From the NCBI RefSeq assembly GCF_001592365.1, contig NZ_BCWU01000001.1:1-64000 (forward strand): a stretch of 64,000 nucleotides of DNA, in the 5' to 3' direction. Under the pieces are notes generated by a model, which had not been told where the DNA came from, searched no databases, and saw only the letters and a program-made list of their open reading frames with translations. Below, in pieces: positions 22,851-31,150 of the stretch. A program made the translations under genes and the position numbers. The first letter of the stretch is position 1, and each line of letters opens with the position of its first letter. This DNA comes from Gordonia hydrophobica NBRC 16057 (GTDB lineage Bacteria; Actinomycetota; Actinomycetes; Mycobacteriales; Mycobacteriaceae).

Positions 22851-22920
22851 CTGAAAACTGTCCGCTCAGCACCCTCCGCCGGCAATGTTCCGTCGGAACC
22901 GTCTGAGAGAGCAGTTCTCA
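22851..22920. repeat. Hairpin-forming dispersed repeat (family A)
   Basis: A 70-bp unit with inverted ends (TGAAAACTG and CAGTTCTCA) and inner CTCAG/CTGAG arms. It closely matches 40537-40607 over its whole length, including the middle GGCAAT.TTCCGTCGGAA block. It lies directly after the desaturase operon and is followed at once by a family B copy. Confidence 0.75.
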
Positions 22921-22921
22921 C

Positions 22922-22971
22922 ACTGCCTGCTCGCTCCGCTCGCAGGCAGCACTCGACCAACGTGGGACGAC
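22922..22971. repeat. Dispersed intergenic repeat (family B)
   Basis: A 50-bp unit containing TGCTCGCTCCGCTCGCAGG then CAGCACTCGACCA. It is almost identical to 40752-40802 and related to the tandem copies at 6-140. It ends five bases before the rsgA stop codon, so a 3'-end processing or termination role is possible. Confidence 0.75.
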
Positions 22972-22976
22972 CGTCA

Positions 22977-24029
22977 TCAATCGAGCTGCGGCGACTCGTC
23001 GGGTGACGGCGACGAGCCGACCGAGACGAGCAGTTCCCGGACGGCCATCGCGCGGCGATGCGAGGCTCCGGTGAGCGCGTCCAGCGCGCACTCGGGATCG
23101 GCCGGCGGGCCGACGTGGGTACAGCCGCGAGGGCAGTCGTCGATCGCGTCGCGCAAGTCGTCGAAGGCGTCGATGATCTGATCCGGCGTCACGTGCGCCA
23201 GACCGAAAGAACGGATTCCCGGTGTATCGACCACCCACCCGCGCGGTGCGGATTCCGGGGTGCGTCCGGGGAGCGGCAGCGCCACCGACTGCGTCGACGT
23301 GTGTCTGCCCTTGCCGACGCCGGAGACGATGCCGGTAGCCCGATCTGCGTCGGGCACAAGACGATTCACCAGGGTCGACTTGCCGACCCCGCTGTGTCCG
23401 ATCAGCGCGGTGAGGTGACCGTCCAGGATCGCCCACACCGCGTCGAGGTCGTCGTCGCGGCCCGCCGTCACCACCGGAAGATCCAGATCGGCGAAATTGG
23501 CGGCGAACTCGTCGGGAGCGGCGAGATCGGACTTCGTCAGGCACAGGACCGGGGTCAGTCCGCCCGCATATGCGGCGGCGAGAGCCCGTTCGACGAAGCC
23601 GGTGCGCGGCGGCGGATCGGCGAGCGCCGTCACGATCAGGAGGCGATCGGCGTTGGCGACGACGATGCGCTCGTACGGATCGTTGTCGTCGGCGGTGCGT
23701 CGCAGGACCGTGGTCCGATCCTCGACGCGCACGATTCGCGCGAGGGTGTCGGGCCGCCCGGAGAGGTCGCCGACCACGCCCACCCGGTCGCCGACGACGA
23801 TCGGAGTGCGGCCCAACTCGCGTGCTCTCATGGTCACGAGGCGTCGGTCCGGATCGCCGTCGAGCACACAACCCCAGCGGCCGCGGTCCACCGACACGAC
23901 CATGGCGGTCTCGGCGTCGGAGTGCGCAGGGCGCGTTTTGGTCCGCGGCCTGCTGCCCTTGCCCGGACGGATCCGCACGTCCGATTCGTCGTACGAACGG
24001 CGCGGGTTCCGTGCGGTGTTGCGACTCAA
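22977..24029 (-). CDS. rsgA: Ribosome small subunit-dependent GTPase A
   Basis: Circularly permuted GTPase that helps mature the 30S subunit. About 350 residues: an N-terminal OB-fold ([13 protein letters not shown]), the permuted G-domain with G4 (LTKSDL) before G1 (GHSGVGKS) and G3 ([10 protein letters not shown]), and a C-terminal zinc motif [17 protein letters not shown] favour TTG 24029, which overlaps the aroA stop (TTGA) and gives the usual family start. ATG 24056, nine codons upstream inside aroA, is the alternative. It is the last gene of the VOC-aroA-rsgA operon. Confidence 0.92.
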   Translation of the reverse strand: MSRNTARNPRRSYDESDVRIRPGKGSRPRTKTRPAHSDAETAMVVSVDRGRWGCVLDGDPDRRLVTMRARELGRTPIVVGDRVGVVGDLSGRPDTLARIVRVEDRTTVLRRTADDNDPYERIVVANADRLLIVTALADPPPRTGFVERALAAAYAGGLTPVLCLTKSDLAAPDEFAANFADLDLPVVTAGRDDDLDAVWAILDGHLTALIGHSGVGKSTLVNRLVPDADRATGIVSGVGKGRHTSTQSVALPLPGRTPESAPRGWVVDTPGIRSFGLAHVTPDQIIDAFDDLRDAIDDCPRGCTHVGPPADPECALDALTGASHRRAMAVRELLVSVGSSPSPDESPQLD

Positions 24030-25306
24030 GACGCGATACCCGCCATCGCTTCCCACATCGACACGAAGTCGGGCATCGTCTTGGCGGTCGTCTCAATGTT
24101 CTCGATCGTCAGCCCCGGAATGCGGAGGCCCAGAATGGCGCCCGCGGTGGCCATCCGGTGGTCGGCGTACGTGCGCCAGCGGTCGGGGCGGAGTGCGGCA
24201 CCGCTGTCCCCGACGATGATCAGACCGTCGTCGGTCTCGCGACAGTCGCCGCCGACACGGTTGATCTCGGTGCTCAGCGCCTGCAGGCGATCGGTCTCGT
24301 GGCCGCGCAGGTGGGCGATGCCGCGCAGCGTCGAGGTTCCCTCGGCCAGGGCGCAGAGCGCCGCGATGGTCGGGGTCAGCTCGCCGATGTCGTGCAGGTC
24401 CGCGTCGATCGCGGTCAGCGTCGCGGGCCCGCGGACGGTCAGGAGCCCGTCGGCCGCATGGTCGGTGGTCGCCCCCATCTGCTGGAAGACGTCGACGATC
24501 GCCGCGCCCGGCTGGGTGGTGGTGACCGGCCAGCGGGGGACGCTGACCCGGCCGGCGGTCGCGGGTGCGGCGGCGAGGAACGCCGCGGCGTTGGAGAGAT
24601 CGGGTTCGATGCTCCAGTCGACGGCGCGAACCGGGCCGGGAGCAACCGTCCAGCGCGTGGCCGCCGGGTCGACGTCGACGGTGACGCCGACGGTCTGGAG
24701 CATGTCGATGGTCATGTCGATGTGCGGCATCGACGGAACCGGGGCGCCGCTGTGCGTGATCTCGACGCCGTCGGTGAATCGTGCGGCGGATAGGAGCAGG
24801 CCCGAGACGAACTGCGACGACGCCGACGCGTCGATCGTGACCGTGCCGCCGCGCACCGCGCCGGTGCCGTGGACGACGAACGGCAGCCCGGTCCCGTCGA
24901 TGTCCGCGCCGAGCGCGCGGAGGGCGTCCAAGACGGTGTCGAGCGGGCGGCTGCGTGCCTGCTCGTCGCCGTCGAAGGCCACGTCGCCGGTCGCCAAGGC
25001 GGCGACGGCGGGCAGGAAGCGCATGACGGTGCCCGCCAGGCCGCAGTCCACAGCAGCTCCGTGGAGGGGATGCGGCGCCACGGTGACGGTCGTCGGGTCG
25101 GCGCCGTAGGTGATGTCGGCCCCGAGTGCGGCGAGGCCGTCGAGCATCAGATCGGTGTCGCGGGACCGGAGCGTGCCGGTGATGCGCGACGGGCCGTCGG
25201 CCAGTGCGGCGAGGATCAGCGCGCGGTTGGTGATGGACTTGGAGCCGGGAAGGTCGACGGTGGCGTCGACGGGAGTGGACGGACAGGGGGCGGCCCAATT
25301 GCTCAT
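24026..25306 (-). CDS. aroA: 3-phosphoshikimate 1-carboxyvinyltransferase (EPSP synthase)
   Basis: Sixth step of the shikimate pathway: joins phosphoenolpyruvate to shikimate-3-phosphate. 426 residues, normal length. Visible landmarks are [13 protein letters not shown] near the N-terminus, the PEP-site [17 protein letters not shown], a [12 protein letters not shown] box and the C-terminal [15 protein letters not shown]. It lies 24 bp after the VOC gene and overlaps rsgA by four bases. The aroA-rsgA pairing is conserved in Mycobacteriales. Confidence 0.96.
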   Translation of the reverse strand: MSNWAAPCPSTPVDATVDLPGSKSITNRALILAALADGPSRITGTLRSRDTDLMLDGLAALGADITYGADPTTVTVAPHPLHGAAVDCGLAGTVMRFLPAVAALATGDVAFDGDEQARSRPLDTVLDALRALGADIDGTGLPFVVHGTGAVRGGTVTIDASASSQFVSGLLLSAARFTDGVEITHSGAPVPSMPHIDMTIDMLQTVGVTVDVDPAATRWTVAPGPVRAVDWSIEPDLSNAAAFLAAAPATAGRVSVPRWPVTTTQPGAAIVDVFQQMGATTDHAADGLLTVRGPATLTAIDADLHDIGELTPTIAALCALAEGTSTLRGIAHLRGHETDRLQALSTEINRVGGDCRETDDGLIIVGDSGAALRPDRWRTYADHRMATAGAILGLRIPGLTIENIETTAKTMPDFVSMWEAMAGIAS

Positions 25307-25330
25307 GCCGACAAGTCTCTCACGAAGCCA

Positions 25331-25711
25331 TTACCGCACGTCACGGCGTAGGGGATGGTCGGCGGGCACTTCGACGACGATCAGTCGGCGACCGTCCGGG
25401 TCGGCGATCGTCATCTCGATCAGGCCCCACGGCTTGGTCTCCGGTTCAGCGATGATCGGCACGTTCGCGTCGCGGAGTTCGCGGTGGGCGGCGGCGATGT
25501 CGCGCACCTGCAGCCAGAGGGTGTCCGTGGGTCGGGCGACGGCGTCGTCGGACAGGTGGGCCGGGATCTCGATGAGGCCGGTGCCCGCGTGGAAGACGGT
25601 GCCGCCCGGATACTCGCGCGCGACGGCGAGCCCGAGGCGGTCGCGGTAGAACGCGGTCAGCGCGGCTGGGTCGGCTGAGATCAGCAGGGAACGGCTCGAC
25701 AGGATCTCCAT
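25331..25711 (-). CDS. VOC (glyoxalase/bleomycin-resistance) family protein
   Basis: 126-residue protein with two beta-alpha-beta-beta-beta modules of the vicinal oxygen chelate fold: ISADPAALTAFYRDRLGLAVA starts the first and VRDIAAAHRELRDANVPI the second, with DPDGRRLIVVEVP at the end. It could be a metal-dependent lyase, dioxygenase or binding protein; nothing fixes the substrate. It is the first gene of an operon with aroA and is divergent from the NUDIX gene, 39 bp away. Confidence 0.75.
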   Translation of the reverse strand: MEILSSRSLLISADPAALTAFYRDRLGLAVAREYPGGTVFHAGTGLIEIPAHLSDDAVARPTDTLWLQVRDIAAAHRELRDANVPIIAEPETKPWGLIEMTIADPDGRRLIVVEVPADHPLRRDVR

Positions 25712-25750
25712 GGCCTCAACGGTATCGGGTTGTGCGTCTACCCTCGTCAT

Positions 25751-26212
25751 ATGGCGAAGGCGCAGACGAGTGCAGGCATTCTGCTGTATCGCCGTGCGGC
25801 GGCGGGACTCGAGGTCCTGCTGGTGCATCCCGGCGGTCCGTATTTCGCGCGCAAGGACGCCGGCGCCTGGTCGATCCCGAAGGGAATGGTGGATCCGGGC
25901 GAGGACGTGCTCGTCGCGGCACGACGTGAATTCGCCGAGGAGACCGGCCATCCGGCGCCGAACGGCGAGGCGATCGAACTCGGCGAGGTGCGGCTGCGCA
26001 GCGGCAAGCACGTTGTCGGCTTCGCGCTCGAAGGCGACCTCGACGTCGCGACGATCGTGAGCAACACGTTCGAGATCCCGTGGCCGCCGCGCTCGGGGAA
26101 GCGGCAGTCCTTTCCGGAAGTGGATCGCGGGCAGTGGTTCTCGCTCGCACAGGCGCGGGAGAAGCTCAACGAGGCGCAGGCGGCGTTCCTGGACCGGTTG
26201 CCGCCGGACTGA
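25751..26212 (+). CDS. NUDIX hydrolase
   Basis: 153-residue hydrolase of a nucleoside-diphosphate-linked substrate. The Nudix box runs from about residue 45 to 67 (KGMVDPGED...REFAEETG) and keeps the metal-binding REFAEE core. The rest (FPEVDRGQWFSLAQAREKL) resembles a DUF/Nudix subgroup common in actinobacteria. A TACCCT -10-like box at 25739-25744 sits six bases before the ATG with no ribosome site, suggesting a leaderless mRNA. It is convergent with the aminotransferase gene. Confidence 0.83.
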   Translation: MAKAQTSAGILLYRRAAAGLEVLLVHPGGPYFARKDAGAWSIPKGMVDPGEDVLVAARREFAEETGHPAPNGEAIELGEVRLRSGKHVVGFALEGDLDVATIVSNTFEIPWPPRSGKRQSFPEVDRGQWFSLAQAREKLNEAQAAFLDRLPPD

Positions 26213-26232
26213 GACGGCCCGCCCACGTTCTC

Positions 26233-26247
26233 CGGCACGGCGTGCCG
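26233..26247. terminator. Small bidirectional hairpin between convergent genes
   Basis: CGGCACG-G-CGTGCCG lies in the 56-bp gap between the convergent NUDIX and aminotransferase stops. The stem is short and lacks a T-run, so this is a weak call. Confidence 0.35.
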
Positions 26248-26268
26248 AAGTCCGCCGCGACCCGCTTG

Positions 26269-27438
26269 TCACAAACGGTTGAGGAACTCGCCCAGTCGGT
26301 CGATGGCGAGAGCGAGGTCGTCTTCGGACGCGGCGTAACTCAGACGGACGAACTGCTCGGCGCCTGCGTCCCCGAAGTCCTTGCCCGGGGTCAGGGCGAC
26401 GTGGGCCTGCTGCAGGGCGGTCTCGCAGAACTCGGTCGAGGTGAGTCCGGTGGCCGCGACGTCGACGTAGACGTAGAAGGCGCCGTCCGGGGCGACGGGA
26501 ACGTCGAGTCCGATGCGCGCCAACCCGTCGAGGACCAGCCGACGGCGTCGTCGGAGCTGCGCGCGCCGATCCTCGGCGACGGCGAGCGTCTCCGGCTCGA
26601 AGCACGTCAGCGCGGCGATCTGCGACGGCGTCGGAGGACAGATGTAGTAGTTCTGCGCGAGGCGTTCGGCGACGGGAACCATCGCGTCGGGCACGATCGC
26701 CCAGCCCAGACGCCACCCGGTCATTCCGAAATACTTCGAGAAGCTGTTGATGACGATGGCGCCGGGGTCGTCGGCGGCGATGCTGCGCGGCCGTCCGTCG
26801 GGTCCGTCGTCGGCCAGTCCGAGGTAGATCTCGTCGACGATCCGCCAGCCGCCGCGGTCGGCGACCGTCGCGCAGAGCGCGGTCAGTTCGTCGCAGGGCA
26901 GCGAGGTGCCGGTGGGATTCGACGGCGTCGCCACCATGACGCCGCGAGTGGCGTCCGACCACGCGTCCGCGACGGTGGCGGCATCGAGTTGAAAACGGGA
27001 CTGCGGTGAGGTCGGGACCAGGCGCACTCGGCCGCCGAAGCTCTCGGCGAAGCGCCGGTTGCACGGATACGACGGGTCGGCGACCAGCACCTCGTCGCCC
27101 GGATCGATCAGCGCTGCACAGGAGAGGAGCAGAGCCGCCGACGCACCCGTGGTGACGACGACGCGCTCCGGCGCCACCTGCGCACCGAAGGCATCGGCCG
27201 TGAACGTCGCGATGGCGCTCCGGAGTTCATCGAGCCCGAGCGCACCCGTGTAGGCCAGTGATCGGCCGTCGCTGATGCGCTGAATCTCGCGGAGGAAGGC
27301 CGGTGGTGCCCCGAAGTCCGGCTCGCCGATGTTCAGCTTCACCACGTGCACGCCGGAGGCCTCGAGCGCTGCGGCGTGCTTGCCGAACTCCATGGCGTAG
27401 AACGGCGTGACCGCTTCGGCGCGGCGCGAGAACTTCAT
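26269..27438 (-). CDS. PLP-dependent aminotransferase, class I/II
   Basis: 389-residue aspartate-aminotransferase-like enzyme (fold type I). Landmarks: KLNIGEPDFGAPP near the N-terminus, TTGASAALLL for cofactor phosphate binding, PSNPTGTSLP, the Asp/Tyr pair in VDEIYLGL, the PLP lysine in NSFSKYFGMTGWRLGW and the substrate Arg in FVRLSYA. The amino-acid substrate cannot be told. Upstream lies a 437-bp gene-free stretch with two inverted-repeat elements. This gene is not part of the mycobacterial core order. Confidence 0.85.
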   Translation of the reverse strand: MKFSRRAEAVTPFYAMEFGKHAAALEASGVHVVKLNIGEPDFGAPPAFLREIQRISDGRSLAYTGALGLDELRSAIATFTADAFGAQVAPERVVVTTGASAALLLSCAALIDPGDEVLVADPSYPCNRRFAESFGGRVRLVPTSPQSRFQLDAATVADAWSDATRGVMVATPSNPTGTSLPCDELTALCATVADRGGWRIVDEIYLGLADDGPDGRPRSIAADDPGAIVINSFSKYFGMTGWRLGWAIVPDAMVPVAERLAQNYYICPPTPSQIAALTCFEPETLAVAEDRRAQLRRRRRLVLDGLARIGLDVPVAPDGAFYVYVDVAATGLTSTEFCETALQQAHVALTPGKDFGDAGAEQFVRLSYAASEDDLALAIDRLGEFLNRL

Positions 27439-27517
27439 ACCTGCACCCTAGATGGTGGATTTCAGGTGACCGGCGATAGTGGCGGTCGCGCAGTAGGTCT
27501 CACAAGAGCGGTGAACT

Positions 27518-27679
27518 AGTGTCCTGCGCCGGAAATTCGCTTGCGGTTGCTGTGGCCCGGTGAACGTGCGGCTGCGTTGTCGTGGTCGACATACCTACCG
27601 CTATGCCTCCCTCCTTCGCCTTGCCAGCCGCCCACGCGGATCCACAGCAACACGAAAGCAATTTCCGACGCAGGACACT
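27518..27679. mobile_element. MITE-like element with terminal inverted repeats
   Basis: 162 bp bounded by inverted ends AGTGTCCTGCG(C/T)CGGAAATT. Similarity continues inward with gaps to the TGCTGTGG/CCACAGCA block, about 38 bp per end. No transposase frame fits inside. The ends look like insertion-sequence termini, so it may be moved in trans. No clear target-site duplication was seen. With the next feature it fills the 437-bp gap at 27439-27875. Confidence 0.6.
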
Positions 27680-27682
27680 TAG

Positions 27683-27784
27683 GTGCACCACTTCGCGTCG
27701 AGTCGCACCACTTCTCGTTCCCGCACTCGGTCGCGACCAAGTGCGGGAACCACAGGTGGTGCGACTCAACGGGAAATGGTGCGC
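27683..27784. repeat. Long imperfect palindrome (hairpin element)
   Basis: Two arms of about 46 bp (27683-27728 and 27739-27784), complementary except for about ten positions, flank the self-complementary centre GGTCGCGACC. The blocks GAGTCGCACCAC and GTTCCCGCACT are the best conserved. It follows the MITE-like element by three bases and could be a separate REP-like element or part of one composite insertion. Confidence 0.65.
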
Positions 27785-27875
27785 TTGGTTTCACCAGTAG
27801 GGGAGCACCCTGAAGTTTCCCCGGTTTCCGGGTTCCAGGGGTGACTTCGCGTCGCAGAAGGGCCACGGTGGAGTC

Positions 27876-28061
27876 ATGAGCACACAACTCGAACCCCACA
27901 AGTCCAGCGGCGCGTCCATTTGGAAGATCGTGCTGATCGTCATCGCCGTCCTGATCGCGTTGTCGATCATCGGTCCGTTGCTGAAGGCCTTCTTCTGGCT
28001 GGCGCTGATCGGTCTCGCCATCGTCGGCGCCGGTGCGCTGTTCTTCAGCAAGAAGTCTTAG
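27876..28061 (+). CDS. Small membrane protein, unknown function
   Basis: 61 residues. A hydrophilic start (MSTQLEPHKSSGAS) precedes two closely spaced hydrophobic helices, about residues 16-37 and 39-57, ending in a basic KKS tail. The ATG has a GGTGGAG ribosome site and codon use is typical of the genome, so it is probably real. No family is recognised. It stands alone between the repeat elements and a convergent oxidoreductase gene. Confidence 0.6.
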   Translation: MSTQLEPHKSSGASIWKIVLIVIAVLIALSIIGPLLKAFFWLALIGLAIVGAGALFFSKKS

Positions 28062-28101
28062 CGTCCTACACCCGACACCCGACACCCGATCGCGGCGGCG
28101 G

Positions 28102-29031
28102 TTACTTCGGCTCGAAGACGAACTTGCCGCGCGGATGCGCGCCGCCGAGTTCGGCGAATGCCGTGCCTGCGTCGTCGAAGGAGAACGTGCGGGCCACCTC
28201 GACGCCGATCCGCCCGTCCGCGGCGTCGGCGAGCAACGGCTCCACGGCTTCGCGGCGGTGATGTCGGCTCTGCTCGCTGCTGCCGTCGACGATGACGATG
28301 CCGTCGTCGGCTCGACCCCACGCGGCGATGCTGACGATGCGATGCGGAGCCACCAGCTCGAGTGAGACGTCGATGGCCTCGTCGGTGCCGACGGTGTCGA
28401 TGACGGCGGTGATGCGCTGATCGCCGCGCGCCTCGTCGATCGCTGCGGCCAGGCCGTCGCCGTGCGACACCGGAACGGCGCCGAGTTCGCGAAGGTGCTC
28501 GTGATTGCGGGGCGAGGCCGTGGCGATCACGGTGGCGCCCGCGGCAACCGCCTCGGTCACCACGATCGAGCCGACGGCGCCCGAGCCGCCGTGCACCAGC
28601 ACCACGTCGTCGCCGTCGACGCGCAGAGTGGCGAGCGTGTCGACGGCGGTGACACCCGCCAGCAGCAGCGACGCGGCTTCGGCGAACCCGAGATCGGCGG
28701 GCTTGCGATGAACGCTCGCCGCGGGAGCCAGCACGTACTCGGCGAACGCGGCCGTCGCGGGGTAAACCACCACCTCGTCGCCGACGGCGAATCCGGAGGC
28801 GGCGCCTGCCGCGTGCACCACGCCGGCGGCTTCGGCGCCGGGGGAGAGCGGCAGTTTGTCGGAGCTGCGGCCCAGCGTGCCGCTGACCACCTTGACGTCG
28901 AACGGATTGAGCCCTGCCGCGCGCACCCGCACGACCACCTGCTCGCGACCCGGCTTCGGGATCTCGACCTCGACGATCTCCAGCACTTCGGTGGGGTCTC
29001 CGTATGCGGCAGCGATGATCTTCTTGGCCAT
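28102..29031 (-). CDS. NADPH:quinone reductase-like MDR oxidoreductase
   Basis: 309-residue medium-chain dehydrogenase/reductase of the zinc-free quinone-oxidoreductase type. The N-terminal GroES-like part has AAGLNPFDVKVVSG and PGAEAAGVV. The Rossmann part has HGGSGAVGSIVVTEA and the end is HPRGKFVFEPK. It likely reduces quinones or enones with NADPH. I chose ATG 29031 (MAKKIIAAAYG) over ATG 29043. It is divergent from the monooxygenase gene and shares a 202-bp promoter region containing a palindromic operator, so the two may work on one ketone or quinone pathway. Confidence 0.83.
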   Translation of the reverse strand: MAKKIIAAAYGDPTEVLEIVEVEIPKPGREQVVVRVRAAGLNPFDVKVVSGTLGRSSDKLPLSPGAEAAGVVHAAGAASGFAVGDEVVVYPATAAFAEYVLAPAASVHRKPADLGFAEAASLLLAGVTAVDTLATLRVDGDDVVLVHGGSGAVGSIVVTEAVAAGATVIATASPRNHEHLRELGAVPVSHGDGLAAAIDEARGDQRITAVIDTVGTDEAIDVSLELVAPHRIVSIAAWGRADDGIVIVDGSSEQSRHHRREAVEPLLADAADGRIGVEVARTFSFDDAGTAFAELGGAHPRGKFVFEPK

Positions 29032-29182
29032 GTGTTCTCGCACCAGTCCTCTGTGTCGACGCGTCAGGTTGATCTGTCCCCGCCCATCATGCCAACTTCC
29101 GCGCCGGACGCCGGGCGGAGCGATCAGTATCCCGGCCGTGCGGCGCAGGGAGGCGCAACCCTGTTCACCGGCCGTCCCGCAG

Positions 29183-29210
29183 GTTACTGTGAACTGAAGG
29201 TCACAGTAAC
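29183..29210. promoter_or_regulatory. Palindromic operator upstream of monooxygenase
   Basis: Perfect inverted repeat of ten bases per arm, GTTACTGTGA and TCACAGTAAC, around an eight-base spacer, ending 23 bp before the monooxygenase ATG. Its symmetry and place fit a TetR-type repressor site. No regulator gene is adjacent. Confidence 0.7.
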
Positions 29211-29233
29211 TGCTGCGAGATGGAGATCGAGCG

Positions 29234-30724
29234 ATGAACGATCGGCGGATAGATCACGAAGCACTGATCGTCGGCGCGGGCTTCGGCGGCATGGGAGCGG
29301 CCATCGAGTTCACCCGGCTGGGAATCGAGGACTTCCTGATCCTGGAGCGCGAGGACGACCTCGGGGGCACCTGGCACGTGAACCACTACCCGGGGTTGGC
29401 CGTCGACATCGCGTCGGTGACCTACTCCTACTCGTTCGAGCCCAACCCGTACTGGTCGCGGCTCTTCGCGCCCGGCGCCGAACTGAAGAAGTACGCCGCA
29501 CACATCGCCGACAAGTACGACCTCCGGCGGCGGATGGAGTTCGGAGTGATCGTCGAACAGGCCGTCTGGGACGACGACGGCGAGTTCTGGACGGTCCGCA
29601 CGCACGACGGACGGACGCACACTGCGCGCTACCTGGTGACGGCGACGGGCTTCCTGTCGCAGCCGCACACTCCCGACTTCCCCGGCATCGACAGCTTCGC
29701 CGGCGACATCATCCACACCACCGACTGGCGCGACGGCTACGACTTCGGCGGCCGTCGAGCAGCGGTCATTGGCACCGGGGCGACGGCCGTTCAACTCATT
29801 CCCGAGATCGCGCGGCGCGCACGCGCCCTGACGGTCTTCCAGCGCACGCCGATCTGGGTGGTGCCGAAGGTCGACTTCCCGATCCCCCGGCCGGTGCAGC
29901 ACCTGTTCGCCAAGGTTCCGCTCGCGCAGAAGGCGGCGCGTGCCGTGAACACCTCGCTGCTGGAGATGCTGATGGTGTTCGGCGTCCTGCGCTACCAGCA
30001 GGCCAAGCCCGGGAACCAGGTCGCGGCACTGCTGGCGAAGACGCACCTGCGGCTGCAGGTCCGCGACCGCGAGACCCGTAAGGCGCTGACCCCGCACTAC
30101 GACTTCGGGTGCAAGCGGCCGACCTTCTCCAACTCATACTTCCGGGTCTTCAACCAGCAGAACGTGGCACTCGAGACCGGGACGATCGACCACATCGAGC
30201 CCGACGGCATCGTCACCGCCGACGGCACCAAGATCCTCGCCGACACGTTGGTGCTGGCCACCGGCTTCAATCTGTGGGACGTCAACTTCCCGGCCTTCCA
30301 GATCGTCGGGCGCGACGGCCGCGACCTGGGGCAGTGGTGGCGCGACGGCCGATTCCAGGCGTACGAGGGAATCACCGTGCCGCGCTTCCCGAACTTCTTG
30401 ACGCTGAACAGTCCGTATTCGTACAGCGGGCTGTCGTACTTCACCACCATCGAGGGCCAGATGAAGCACATCGGTCGTCTGTTCGGCGAGATGCGACGCC
30501 GCGGGACCCGTCGGTTCGAGGTCACCGAGCGCGCGAACGCCGACTTCCTGGATCGCGTGACCAAGAACCTGGCGTCGTCGGTGTTCTATGCGGGAGACTG
30601 CTCCGGATCACGCAGCTACTACTTCAACCAGCACGGTGAGGCGACGCTGCTGCGCCCCGAGTCGACGCTGACGAGCCTGCGCGAACAGGCGAGCTTCCCG
30701 CTCGACGACTACGAGTACGCGTAG
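29234..30724 (+). CDS. Flavin-containing Baeyer-Villiger-type monooxygenase
   Basis: 496 residues. The FAD motif GAGFGGMG is near residue 16, and the Baeyer-Villiger fingerprint FxGxxxHxxxW is visible as FAGDIIHTTDW. The NADPH motif GTGATAVQ and an LATGF motif follow. The enzyme would insert oxygen next to a ketone, or oxidise N or S atoms, using NADPH and O2. The ATG at 29234 follows GGAG. A ten-bp-arm palindrome just upstream suggests induction by its substrate through a repressor. The quinone-reductase-like gene is divergent from it. Confidence 0.87.
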   Translation: MNDRRIDHEALIVGAGFGGMGAAIEFTRLGIEDFLILEREDDLGGTWHVNHYPGLAVDIASVTYSYSFEPNPYWSRLFAPGAELKKYAAHIADKYDLRRRMEFGVIVEQAVWDDDGEFWTVRTHDGRTHTARYLVTATGFLSQPHTPDFPGIDSFAGDIIHTTDWRDGYDFGGRRAAVIGTGATAVQLIPEIARRARALTVFQRTPIWVVPKVDFPIPRPVQHLFAKVPLAQKAARAVNTSLLEMLMVFGVLRYQQAKPGNQVAALLAKTHLRLQVRDRETRKALTPHYDFGCKRPTFSNSYFRVFNQQNVALETGTIDHIEPDGIVTADGTKILADTLVLATGFNLWDVNFPAFQIVGRDGRDLGQWWRDGRFQAYEGITVPRFPNFLTLNSPYSYSGLSYFTTIEGQMKHIGRLFGEMRRRGTRRFEVTERANADFLDRVTKNLASSVFYAGDCSGSRSYYFNQHGEATLLRPESTLTSLREQASFPLDDYEYA

Positions 30725-30766
30725 CCGACGACAGCGCGGTGGCGACGACCACCCGGTGCGACGCGG

Positions 30767-31141
30767 CTACCGGCCGTGGCGCTGGTTGTACTCGTCGCGC
30801 ACCGCGTCGGCACGCTGGACCTTGACCTTGGCCGCCAAGCTGGGATCAAGGCCGTTGTTGGTCAGCAGGTGTCGACGGTAGACGCTGCTCAACGCCACCT
30901 GGAAGTAGACGAAGGGGATCAGCAGCAGGACGATCATGCCGAACTTCATGTACGGCGTCCCGGGGATCAGCAAGAAGACGATGAACAGCGGGATCACTGG
31001 GATGAGGCCGCGAATGAAGTAGCGACGGACGTGTCCGGGGCCGGTGAGATCTTCTTTGACCCATTCGCGCATCGACTCGGGGAGGGGTCGCCCGAGCAGG
31101 TAGCCGACTTTCTGGAGCGGGCCAGGGCCTTCTGTGCTCAT
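30767..31141 (-). CDS. DUF5313 family membrane protein
   Basis: 124 residues with an N-terminal soluble part (GPLQKVGYLLGRPLPESMREWVKEDL) and two membrane helices (about residues 42-60 and 66-88), then a cytosolic tail ending YNQRHGR. This arrangement matches DUF5313 proteins of Mycobacteriales, which have no known function. The first possible ATG is 31147 and the next 31141; I use 31141. It begins ten bases after the SRAP stop in the same direction, so they may be co-transcribed. Confidence 0.7.
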   Translation of the reverse strand: MSTEGPGPLQKVGYLLGRPLPESMREWVKEDLTGPGHVRRYFIRGLIPVIPLFIVFLLIPGTPYMKFGMIVLLLIPFVYFQVALSSVYRRHLLTNNGLDPSLAAKVKVQRADAVRDEYNQRHGR

Positions 31142-31150
31142 AAACATGGA

